8,462 nucleotides of DNA from Hyphomicrobiales bacterium (lineage in GTDB: Bacteria; Pseudomonadota; Alphaproteobacteria; Rhizobiales; Beijerinckiaceae). The notes under the pieces were generated by a model. It was not told where the DNA came from and did no database searches. It saw nothing but the letters and a program-made list of their open reading frames with translations. Below, one piece after another: positions 1-6,099 of this stretch. The DNA is taken from NCBI GenBank assembly GCA_027489835.1, contig JAIXZF010000059.1:1-8462 (forward strand), read 5' to 3'. The translations under genes were made by a program, and so were the position numbers. The first letter of the stretch is position 1. Each line of letters starts with the position of its first letter.

Positions 1-2991
1 CGCGCCGAGGTCACGCCGATCATGAACGGGCTGCGCTCGGACCTGGCCCAGCTCAAATCCGAAATCTCGCGTCTGTCCGAGAATCCGGGAGCCTCGCGGC
101 TCGAGGACAGCATCCGCGATCTCTCGGCGCGGCTCGAGGCCCGCCCGGCGCCTGCGCCGATCGAAGAGCTTGCGCGCCCCCTGGCCCGAATCGAGGCCGA
201 GATCAGCCGCCTGCAGGCTTCCGATGCGGGCGCTCGGGTCGGACGCATCGAAAGCGAGATCCAGAAGCTCGGTGCGCGCATCGAGGCCCTCGCCGACATG
301 GGTGGCGACCCGCGCATCCTCGCCGCCGCCGTCCACGAGATCGGCGCGCTGAAGCAGGCGCTGCTGACCTCCGCTCCCGCCGCGCGCATGGACGAGCTGT
401 CCCGCCAGTTCGCCCGGCTCGCGGAGGACATGGCCCGCATGCGCGAGGAGGTCGCGCATCATCCGGCAGGCGAGGTGGAGCGCGCGATCGAGGACATGCG
501 CGAAGCCCTGCTGCGCGAGACGCGCGACGCCCAGGGCATCGGGCATGGCCTGCTCCAGCGCATCGCCCATCAGATCGACTCGGTGTCCAGCCTCGTCGCC
601 AACCTGCCGGCGGGCGGCGTCGACGAGCACAGCCGCGACCAGCTCTCCGCCCTGTCGGAAAAGCTCGACCAGCTGGCGCAGCGCACGCAGCCGGAATCGG
701 ATGCGCTGGCGCGCCGGATCGAGAGCCTCGCGATCAAGCTCGACGATCTTTCGGGCATGGACGCCACCGGCCTGATCGGACGCATCGACCGGCTTTCGGA
801 GCAGATCGAGGCGCTCACCGCGCGCGGGCCGGCCCGGGTCGAGCAGCAGATCGACCAACTCACCGCCCGGATCGAGGCCCTCGCCGAAGCCAGGGCTCAT
901 GCCCCGGCGCCCGCGGTCGACCTCACCCCGATCGAGGTGATGATCGGCGACCTCGCCCGCCGCATCGAGGACGCCTCGCGGCCGGAAGCCGGCACGACGG
1001 GGCTGCAGTCGCTGGAACGGCAGATCGCCGAACTCGGCGAGCGGCTGGCCTCGCAGCCAGCCAAGCCGGCCGGACCCGACGGGCTCGAGCGCACCTTGCA
1101 GGATCTGATGCGCTATCTCGGGACCCTGCGCGAGGAGACGACTTCCGCGGTGGACCGCGCGGCGCGCGCCGCCGTCGCCGACGTGCTGGGCGCCGCACCG
1201 CGCCAGGCGGACACGGCGGGCGAGGTTTCGCGCCTGCGCGACGACCTCGCCGGCCTGAAGGACGTCCATGTCTCGATCGACCAGCGCACTCACAGCGCGC
1301 TGGGCGCCGTCAACGACACGCTGGAGAAGATTGTCGGCCGCCTCGCCCAGCTCGAGGACGACATTTCCCGCGAGCGGCCCGTCCCTGCCGCGCCCGAAGC
1401 GCCTGCCGTCGACATGCGTCCCCGCCGGCGCGCGGAGCCTCCCTTTGCCGCGACGACGCCGTCGGTCCCGGCCGAGCCCGCGCCCGCTCCCTCCGCCATG
1501 CCGTTCCGCGTGCCGCGCGACGTGCAGCGGCGCGAGCCGGCGCCCTCGCCCGCCGACAGCCACGAAGCGTTCTCGCTCGACGAGCTGCCCGCTCCGCGCA
1601 GGGGCGGCAAGACGCAGGAGCCCTCCTTCGACGCGGCGCCCGACATGCCGCTGGAGCCCGGATCGGGCCGGCCGCGCCCGGGCGCCGAGAGCTCCGCCCC
1701 TGCGCCCGCCCAGCCGGCCGCGCCGCCCAGCGGATCGCTCAATCCCAGCCTGATCGCCGCCGCGCGGCGCGCGGCGATGGCCGCCAGCGCCGAGGCGGAC
1801 GCCCTGGCCCGCGACGCGAAGACCGGCGGAAAGGCCGCCAAGCCGTCCCGCCTCGCCCTGCCGCTCAGCCTCAAGGAAACGCTTGAGAAGCGCCGCAAGC
1901 CGATCCTGCTCGGCCTCGCCGCGATCGTGCTGGCGCTCGGCGCCGGGCATGTCGCGACCTCGCTGCTGTCCGACCCGGCGCCGGAGCCGCAGCGCGCCGC
2001 CGCCATCGAGACGCAGAGGCCGGCAGTCGAGGCCCCGCGCGACGCCGCTGGCCAGGGCACGCCGCGCGCGGAAGCGCCCCGCGCCGATGCCCCGCGCGCC
2101 GACGCGGCGCCGCTGCCCACCCCCGCCCGTCCGGCCACGCCGCCGAAGGACCAGACGTCGCTGAGCGCGCCGTCCGTCAGCCCCGCCAGCGTCGAAGCCA
2201 CCGGCTCGGTGAGGCCTAACGTCGAGATGGCCTCGCTCAGCCCCGCCCTCGCCTCTCCGGACCCGACGCGTTTCTCGGCCGCGCCCGGACCCGTGACCGA
2301 TCTCGGCGAACTCGCGCCCGGCATCGGCACGCCGGGACTGCGCCGGGCCGCCATGGCCGGCGATGCGAACGCCGTGCATGAACTCGCGGTGCGCGCGGCC
2401 GACGGAATCGGCATGGCGCGCGACCAGAAGCTCGCGCTGCGCCTGTTCGAGCGCGCCGCCGCGGCCGGGTCGGCGCCGGCGCAGTTCCGCCTCGCCAACA
2501 TCCACGAGAAGGGCATCGGCACGGCCCGCGACGCGAAGCTCGCCGTGACCTGGTACAAGCGCGCGGCCGAGAAGGGCAACGCCAAGGCGATGCACAATCT
2601 CGCGGTGCTGCTGGCCGAGGGCGCGGACGGGCGGCCCGACTATGCCGCCGCCGCCGAGCTGTTCCGCAAGGCTGCCGAACTCGGCGTCCGCGACAGCCAG
2701 TTCAACCTTGCCATCCTCCTGGGCCGCGGGCTCGGCGTCGAGCAGGACATGACGCAGGCCTACACCTGGTTCGCCGTGGCCGCGCGCCAGGGCGACGCCG
2801 ACGCCGCCAAGAAGCGCGACGAGGTGGGCGCGAAGCTAACCCCGGTCGACCTCGCGGCGGGCCGCAGCGCGTCCGAGGCCTGGAAGCCCAAGACGCCGGA
2901 CCCTGCCGCCAACGAGGTGGCCGCGCCGGCGGAAGGCTGGGATCCGCAGCCCAAGTCCCAGCGGCCGCCGGCCAAGCCGCGCGCCACCTGA
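1..2991 (+). CDS. PodJ-like coiled-coil, single-pass membrane protein with Sel1 repeats (5' partial)
   Basis: The frame is open from the first base, so the true start lies upstream; 996 residues are visible and the ATG at 22 is unlikely to be the start. Counting from base 1, residues 1 to about 455 are a long coiled coil rich in RIEALA-type heptads. About 456-630 is a Pro/Ala-rich linker carrying the short motif NPSLIAAARRAAMAA (from 581). A basic KRRK (630-633) precedes one membrane helix (about 635-656), predicting an N-inside, C-outside topology. A Pro/Ala linker follows (657-780), then four Sel1/TPR-like repeats of exactly 36 residues (788-823, 824-859, 860-895, 896-931) and a Pro-rich tail. 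This is the layout of PodJ, the polar organiser of alphaproteobacteria, where the coiled coil recruits polarity and division factors and the Sel1 part lies in the periplasm. No C-terminal peptidoglycan-binding domain, as in Caulobacter PodJ, is seen. A polar scaffold role is inferred from architecture only; 'Sel1-repeat protein' is the safe name. Confidence 0.85.
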   Translation, partial: RAEVTPIMNGLRSDLAQLKSEISRLSENPGASRLEDSIRDLSARLEARPAPAPIEELARPLARIEAEISRLQASDAGARVGRIESEIQKLGARIEALADMGGDPRILAAAVHEIGALKQALLTSAPAARMDELSRQFARLAEDMARMREEVAHHPAGEVERAIEDMREALLRETRDAQGIGHGLLQRIAHQIDSVSSLVANLPAGGVDEHSRDQLSALSEKLDQLAQRTQPESDALARRIESLAIKLDDLSGMDATGLIGRIDRLSEQIEALTARGPARVEQQIDQLTARIEALAEARAHAPAPAVDLTPIEVMIGDLARRIEDASRPEAGTTGLQSLERQIAELGERLASQPAKPAGPDGLERTLQDLMRYLGTLREETTSAVDRAARAAVADVLGAAPRQADTAGEVSRLRDDLAGLKDVHVSIDQRTHSALGAVNDTLEKIVGRLAQLEDDISRERPVPAAPEAPAVDMRPRRRAEPPFAATTPSVPAEPAPAPSAMPFRVPRDVQRREPAPSPADSHEAFSLDELPAPRRGGKTQEPSFDAAPDMPLEPGSGRPRPGAESSAPAPAQPAAPPSGSLNPSLIAAARRAAMAASAEADALARDAKTGGKAAKPSRLALPLSLKETLEKRRKPILLGLAAIVLALGAGHVATSLLSDPAPEPQRAAAIETQRPAVEAPRDAAGQGTPRAEAPRADAPRADAAPLPTPARPATPPKDQTSLSAPSVSPASVEATGSVRPNVEMASLSPALASPDPTRFSAAPGPVTDLGELAPGIGTPGLRRAAMAGDANAVHELAVRAADGIGMARDQKLALRLFERAAAAGSAPAQFRLANIHEKGIGTARDAKLAVTWYKRAAEKGNAKAMHNLAVLLAEGADGRPDYAAAAELFRKAAELGVRDSQFNLAILLGRGLGVEQDMTQAYTWFAVAARQGDADAAKKRDEVGAKLTPVDLAAGRSASEAWKPKTPDPAANEVAAPAEGWDPQPKSQRPPAKPRAT
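280..296 (+). repeat. 17-bp direct repeat in coiled-coil region, copy 1
   Basis: The 17 bases ATCGAGGCCCTCGCCGA occur here and again at 871-887, in the same reading frame, encoding IEALA plus the first two bases of the next codon. Related diverged units lie near 811-825. It reflects the repeated RIEALA heptad of the coiled coil rather than a mobile or regulatory element. Confidence 0.6.
871..887 (+). repeat. 17-bp direct repeat in coiled-coil region, copy 2
   Basis: This is an identical copy of bases 280-296, again encoding the IEALA heptad core in frame. It points to internal duplication, or convergent codon choice, within the coiled coil. Confidence 0.6.
2062..2106 (+). repeat. Three tandem 15-bp units encoding PRAEA/PRADA/PRADA
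   Basis: Within the extracytoplasmic Pro/Ala linker of the Sel1 protein, three imperfect 15-base units (2062-2076, 2077-2091, 2092-2106) encode five-residue repeats PRAEA, PRADA, PRADA. The third bases differ between units, so this is an older, in-frame minisatellite-like expansion. It probably varies in copy number between strains and acts as a flexible spacer between the membrane helix and the Sel1 repeats. Confidence 0.7.
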
Positions 2992-3121
2992 GGCGAACGG
3001 AAGCCGGACCGCATCCGCGGCGAAACCGCGCGTCGGCCTCGTCTGGCCGATCGGGCAGGGAAACATTCATGTTGGCGGTGCATGATGGCCGTCAACTGTC
3101 CCGTCACGCCGGCCGCTCCCC
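2992..3121 (+). other. 130-base intergenic gap with two small hairpins
   Basis: This separates the Sel1 gene from the TSUP operon. It holds two consecutive GC-rich inverted repeats: 3016-3020 with 3026-3030 (5 bp, loop CGAAA) and 3033-3038 with 3045-3050 (6 bp, loop TCGTCT). Neither is followed by a T-run. I see no convincing -35/-10 pair, although a promoter for the downstream operon would be expected here. The ATG ATG at 3082-3087 opens a frame that only becomes a real gene at 4045, so it is not taken as a start. Confidence 0.5.
3016..3050 (+). terminator. Possible weak terminator hairpins after the Sel1 gene
   Basis: Two adjacent stem-loops lie 25 to 59 bases after the Sel1 stop codon: CGCGG-CGAAA-CCGCG and TCGGCC-TCGTCT-GGCCGA. 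The missing T-tract argues against a classical intrinsic terminator, but GC-rich alphaproteobacteria often lack one. They could instead protect a 3' end or be chance at this GC content. Confidence 0.25.
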
Positions 3122-4048
3122 ATGCAGATCTACCTGCCGATCGCGGAAATGCCGATCAGCGTCATGCTGATCCTGGCCATGAGCGCGGCCGTCGGGTTCA
3201 TCTCGGGCATGTTCGGCATCGGCGGCGGCTTCCTGATGACGCCGCTGCTGATCTTCCTCGGCATTCCGCCAGCCGTCGCGGTCGCCACCGAGACGGCCCA
3301 GATCGCGGCCTCGTCGATGACCGGCGCGCTGACCTACTGGCGGCGGCGGCAGCTCGACTTCAAGCTCGGCGGCTTCCTCGTGGCGGGCGGCCTCGCGGGC
3401 ACCGCTCTCGGCGTGCTGGCCTTCAACGCTATCCGGCGCGCGGGCCAGCTCGAGGCCGTCATCACCATCTCGTTCCTGTCGCTGTTCATGGTCATCGGCG
3501 GGCTGATGCTGTTCGAGAGCCTGCGCTCGGTGATGATGGCCCGCGCCGGCAAGCCGGTCCGGCTGCAGCGCGCGGGCCAGCATCCGGCCTGGCTCAAGCT
3601 GCCCTGGCGGGTGCGGTTCCACCGCTCCAGGCTCTATGCCAGCGCCATCCCCATCCTCGGTTTCGCGGCCATTGTCGGCTTCATCGGCGCGGTGCTCGGC
3701 ATCGGCGGCGGCTTCATCATGGTGCCGGCGCTGCTTTATCTGTTCCGGGTGCCGACGCAGGTCGTGGTCGGCACCTCGCTCTTCCAGATCCTCATCACCA
3801 TGACCGCGGCCACGATCTTCCACGCTGCGTCCAACCAGTCGGTCGACATCGTGCTCGCCGTGCTGCTGATCGTCGGCGGCGTCGTCGGGGCGCAGTTCGG
3901 CGCCCGCGCCGGGCGCAACCTCAAGGGCGAGATGTTCCGCGTGCTGCTTGCCCTGCTGCTGCTGGGCGTGGGCCTGCGCTTCGCGACCGAGGCCGTGGTG
4001 AAGCCCGAGGAGCCGTTCTCCATCACCATCCAGGGGACCCGGCTGTGA
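3122..4048 (+). CDS. TauE/SafE (TSUP) family membrane permease, likely sulfite/organosulfonate or other anion exporter
   Basis: A 308-residue polytopic inner-membrane protein with the internal duplication typical of the TSUP family. Each half opens with a glycine-rich membrane motif: GMFGIGGGF ending at residue 37 and AVLGIGGGF ending at residue 198, each followed by a P-x-L-L helix and a V-A-T/V-G-T turn. About eight helices are apparent: roughly 12-31, 40-58, 84-103, 112-132, 175-197, 200-222, 241-260 and 272-288. A basic, non-membrane loop (about 135-172) joins the halves. Family members move sulfite, sulfoacetate, taurine-derived sulfonates or other small anions; the substrate here cannot be read from sequence. 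The ATG at 3122 is preferred because the N-terminus MQIYLPIAE resembles what I recall of rhizobial homologues, although no clear Shine-Dalgarno precedes it; ATG at 3149 is the alternative. Its TGA overlaps the GTG start of the next gene, so the two are probably co-translated. Confidence 0.9.
   Translation: MQIYLPIAEMPISVMLILAMSAAVGFISGMFGIGGGFLMTPLLIFLGIPPAVAVATETAQIAASSMTGALTYWRRRQLDFKLGGFLVAGGLAGTALGVLAFNAIRRAGQLEAVITISFLSLFMVIGGLMLFESLRSVMMARAGKPVRLQRAGQHPAWLKLPWRVRFHRSRLYASAIPILGFAAIVGFIGAVLGIGGGFIMVPALLYLFRVPTQVVVGTSLFQILITMTAATIFHAASNQSVDIVLAVLLIVGGVVGAQFGARAGRNLKGEMFRVLLALLLLGVGLRFATEAVVKPEEPFSITIQGTRL
4032..4037 (+). promoter_or_regulatory. Ribosome binding site supporting the GTG start at 4045
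   Basis: AGGGGA sits seven bases before the GTG at 4045, inside the last codons of the permease gene. Together with the GTGA stop/start overlap it fixes the start of the TIGR02186 gene and implies translational coupling. It also argues against the longer frame that could be drawn back to 3082. Confidence 0.6.
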
Positions 4049-4824
4049 TCGGCCGGCGCGTCATCGCGGCGCTGGCGCTGGCGGCGGCTCTCGTCTGCGG
4101 CGGCGCGGCCGCGCAGGCGCAAAGCCTCGTCACCTCGCTCTCGACGCACCGCGTGCTGATCGGCTCGAACTACACCGGCGCGCAGATCGCGGTGTTCGGC
4201 TCGGTGGAGCGCGAGGGCCGCACCGTGGCCCGGCCCGACCCGAACGACGTGGTCGTGACCGTCACCGGCCCCAGACGGCACATCCTCGTGCGCGAAAAGG
4301 AGCGGCAGGGGCCGCTCTGGCTCAACAGCGAGCAGCGGCGCTATGGCGACGCGCCGAGCTTCATGGCCGTGCTGACCACGCGCCCGCTCGCCGAGATGGG
4401 CACCGAGGAGGATGCGCGCCGCCTCCAGATCGGGCTGAAGAACAAGCTGACTCCGGCGGGCGCCGCCCAGTCCTTCGACACGGGCGAGGCGCGCTTCACC
4501 GAGGCGCTGATCCGGATCAAGAGCAATGACGGGCTCTATCAGGAGATCGAGCGCGGGGTCACCTTCCTGACGCCGAGCATGTTCCGCGCCGCCGTGTCGC
4601 TGCCGGCGACCGCTCCGACCGGCAATTACGACGTGTCGGTGGAGCTCTATGCCGGGACGGTGCTGCTTTCGCGCCAGCAGACGAGCTTCGAGGTGGTGCA
4701 GATCGGCTTCGAGCAGCAGGTGGCCGGCTTCGCGCGGGGCTGGTCGCTGACCTACGGCATGGCGACGGCGCTGGCGGCCCTGTTCTTCGGCTGGCTGGCG
4801 ACGGTCATCTTCCGGAGGGATTGA
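4045..4824 (+). CDS. TIGR02186 family protein (Alph_Pro_TM), secreted and C-terminally membrane-anchored, function unknown
   Basis: This is 259 residues from the GTG start. It begins with a signal peptide: basic VIGRR, a hydrophobic Ala/Leu core, and a probable cleavage after AQA near residue 25. A periplasmic domain of about 200 residues follows, rich in beta-strand-like segments, including HRVLIGSNYTGAQIAVFG (35-52) and DVVVTVTGPRRHILV (68-82). A single C-terminal helix (about 232-255) ends in RRD, so the bulk of the protein should face the periplasm. Length and layout fit the alphaproteobacterial family TIGR02186/PF09608, whose function is not known. It overlaps the TSUP permease gene by four bases (GTGA), which makes a partner role in anion export or in sensing its substrate the natural inference. 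No catalytic motif or metal-binding cluster is visible. Starting at ATG 3082 instead would add over 300 low-complexity residues from the shadow of the permease gene, so that start is rejected. Confidence 0.85.
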   Translation: MIGRRVIAALALAAALVCGGAAAQAQSLVTSLSTHRVLIGSNYTGAQIAVFGSVEREGRTVARPDPNDVVVTVTGPRRHILVREKERQGPLWLNSEQRRYGDAPSFMAVLTTRPLAEMGTEEDARRLQIGLKNKLTPAGAAQSFDTGEARFTEALIRIKSNDGLYQEIERGVTFLTPSMFRAAVSLPATAPTGNYDVSVELYAGTVLLSRQQTSFEVVQIGFEQQVAGFARGWSLTYGMATALAALFFGWLATVIFRRD

Positions 4825-4923
4825 ACCTAGGAAGGTTGAGTTCGACGCGGGCCACGCTAAGGAAGGGTGCAGAGCCATCCCCTCCCGCCTCCTCTCCCTT
4901 CCTCCGCCGCGCCCCGAGAGCCC
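4825..4923 (+). other. 99-base gap with pyrimidine tract before the DUF3429 gene
   Basis: Bases 4878-4905 are almost pure C/T on the + strand (single purine at 4887) and run up to within 20 bases of the ATG at 4924. The nearest purine stretch to the ATG is CGAGAG (4915-4920), a poor ribosome site. TTGAGT at 4836-4841 resembles a -35 element, but no good -10 follows at a normal spacing. A GTG at 4867 is in frame with the gene, but GGAAGG abuts it directly, leaving no spacer, so it is not a credible start. Confidence 0.4.
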
Positions 4924-5391
4924 ATGTCCGACAGTTCCGCGCCGTTTCCCAAGGTCCCGCTGCTGCTCGGGCTCGGCGGCCTCGTGCCGTTCGTCGGGCT
5001 CAGCCTCAGCCTCGCGCTCGGGCTGACCCTGCCGCTGTTCGAGGATTTCGATTCGATGCGCGTGGCTCTGGTGGGCTACGGCGTCGCGATCCTGTCCTTC
5101 CTCGGCGGCGTGCGCTGGGGCCTCGCCATCAAGGAGGGCGAGGCCGGAGACGGCAAGGCAGACCGCGACTACGTCATCTCGGTCATCCCGCCGCTGGTGG
5201 GCTGGTATGCCTGGTTCCAGCCTTCGCCCGCCGATCTGTGGTGGCTGGCCGCGGCGCATCTGCTGCTCGGTCTGCTCGATTACGGCCTTGCCTGCCGCAT
5301 CGTGGTTCCCGAATGGTATGGACGGCTCCGGCTGATCCTGGCGGGCGCGGCGGCGCTCTCGCTGATCGCGGCGGCCGCGCTGGGACGCTGA
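4924..5391 (+). CDS. DUF3429 domain-containing integral membrane protein, function unknown
   Basis: A 155-residue, strongly hydrophobic protein with about five membrane helices (roughly 11-37, 45-65, 84-98, 104-122, 134-153). The segment YGVAILSFLGGVRWGLA (52-68) is the recognisable DUF3429 signature. A short charged loop (70-82, Glu/Asp/Lys-rich) follows the second helix, and a Trp/Tyr-rich stretch (about 94-107) lies before the fourth. No enzymatic motif is seen and the family has no established function. The ATG at 4924 gives a normal N-terminus (MSDSSAPFPK) just before the first helix; a GTG at 4867 would add 19 Pro/Ser-rich residues encoded by the pyrimidine tract. It lies 99 bases after the TIGR02186 gene on the same strand, so it could be the distal gene of that operon or have its own promoter. 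Its stop codon directly abuts the pdeM stop on the other strand. Confidence 0.8.
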   Translation: MSDSSAPFPKVPLLLGLGGLVPFVGLSLSLALGLTLPLFEDFDSMRVALVGYGVAILSFLGGVRWGLAIKEGEAGDGKADRDYVISVIPPLVGWYAWFQPSPADLWWLAAAHLLLGLLDYGLACRIVVPEWYGRLRLILAGAAALSLIAAAALGR

Positions 5392-6099
5392 TCAATCCGG
5401 CAGCAGCAGCGAGCGGCCGATGCCGAAGACACGGCCGTCGCCCAGCATCCAGACATCCGCGCCGCGGGCGAACAGACGGTCGATGGGGCCGGAGCGCACG
5501 TTGAGCCCGCCTGCGTAGGAGCCCATGGCGGGCATGACGACGCGGCCGCCATCGCCGATGAAGCAGCGTCTGCGCACCGAACGCCCGCGCAGCCTGACCT
5601 TGGCGGCAGGATGCAGGTGACCCGCGATCTCGGGGCCGTCGCACGCGGCCGAGGGCTCGTGGCGCAATGTGACGTCGCCGATGCGGAGCGTCGCCAGCAC
5701 GTCGCCCTCGAAGCCCCGCGCGGCCTCGGGGTCATGGTTTCCTGTCAGCCAAATCCAGTCCCGTCCCGCCATCATCGCGCGCAGCGCCGCCGCGTCGCCC
5801 GGATCGAGGCGCCCGGCGCCGTCCCGATCATGGAAGCTGTCGCCCATCGAGACGACGCGGCGGGGCGAGAAGGCCGCGATGGCGAGCGCGACGGCCGCCA
5901 GCGTGGCGCGGCTGTCATAGGGAGGCAGGAAGACGCCGCGCGCAGCGAAGCACGACCCCTTCTCGAGATGCAGGTCGGAGATCAGCAGCGTGCGCTCGGA
6001 CGCGACATAGAGCGCGCCCGTGAGGTGCGGAACCGCCTCGAGGCAGCCGACCCCGAGCGCCATCCGCTCGATCCTCGCAGCCGCGCCGGAGCCCCTCAT
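5392..6099 (-). CDS. pdeM: PdeM, ligase-associated DNA damage response endonuclease (metallophosphoesterase fold)
   Basis: A 235-residue calcineurin-like phosphoesterase with the full metal-binding set: D-x-H in SDLHLEKG (D42, H44), GDSFHD (G86-D91), GNHD (120-123), H147, and GHLH (160-163). These residues coordinate the two-metal centre of the fold. The short length, the SDLHLEKG form of motif I and the neighbouring Lhr-type helicase identify it as PdeM, a member of the bacterial ligase-associated repair set (helicase, ATP-dependent ligase, exonuclease and PdeM). It is cytosolic; no signal peptide or membrane helix is seen. The ATG at 6099 overlaps the helicase stop (ATGA) and has a strong GGAGGA site nine bases upstream, so translation is probably coupled. 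An internal Met at residue 13 is a less likely start. It is the last gene of its unit and ends with zero spacing against the DUF3429 gene. Confidence 0.9.
   Translation of the reverse strand: MRGSGAAARIERMALGVGCLEAVPHLTGALYVASERTLLISDLHLEKGSCFAARGVFLPPYDSRATLAAVALAIAAFSPRRVVSMGDSFHDRDGAGRLDPGDAAALRAMMAGRDWIWLTGNHDPEAARGFEGDVLATLRIGDVTLRHEPSAACDGPEIAGHLHPAAKVRLRGRSVRRRCFIGDGGRVVMPAMGSYAGGLNVRSGPIDRLFARGADVWMLGDGRVFGIGRSLLLPD

Noticed and set aside
1290..2597. 435-residue open frame on the - strand opposite the Sel1 gene
   Set aside because: It is antisense to a well-supported coding frame; its Ala/Ser/Arg-rich composition has no domain and is the usual product of high-GC codon bias.
3104..3823. 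239-residue His/Asp/Glu-rich frame on the - strand
   Set aside because: It is antisense to the TSUP gene; the composition mirrors hydrophobic codons read backwards and there is no recognisable domain.
3082..4044. N-terminal extension of the TIGR02186 frame back to ATG 3082
   Set aside because: The extra residues are His/Arg-rich shadow of the TSUP gene. The signal peptide, GTGA overlap and ribosome site all place the start at 4045.
4867..4923. Upstream GTG start for the DUF3429 gene
   Set aside because: It would add a Pro/Ser-rich leader encoded by the pyrimidine tract, and its purine run touches the GTG with no spacer.
3736..5259. 507-residue open frame on the - strand
   Set aside because: It spans three recognised + strand genes and their gaps, and its Arg/His/Glu-rich low-complexity translation is a GC shadow.
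5372..5419. Inverted repeat CGGCCGC / GCGGCCG as a bidirectional terminator at the convergent junction
   Set aside because: The loop would be 34 bases and there is no T-run on either side; such GC-rich words recur by chance in this sequence.
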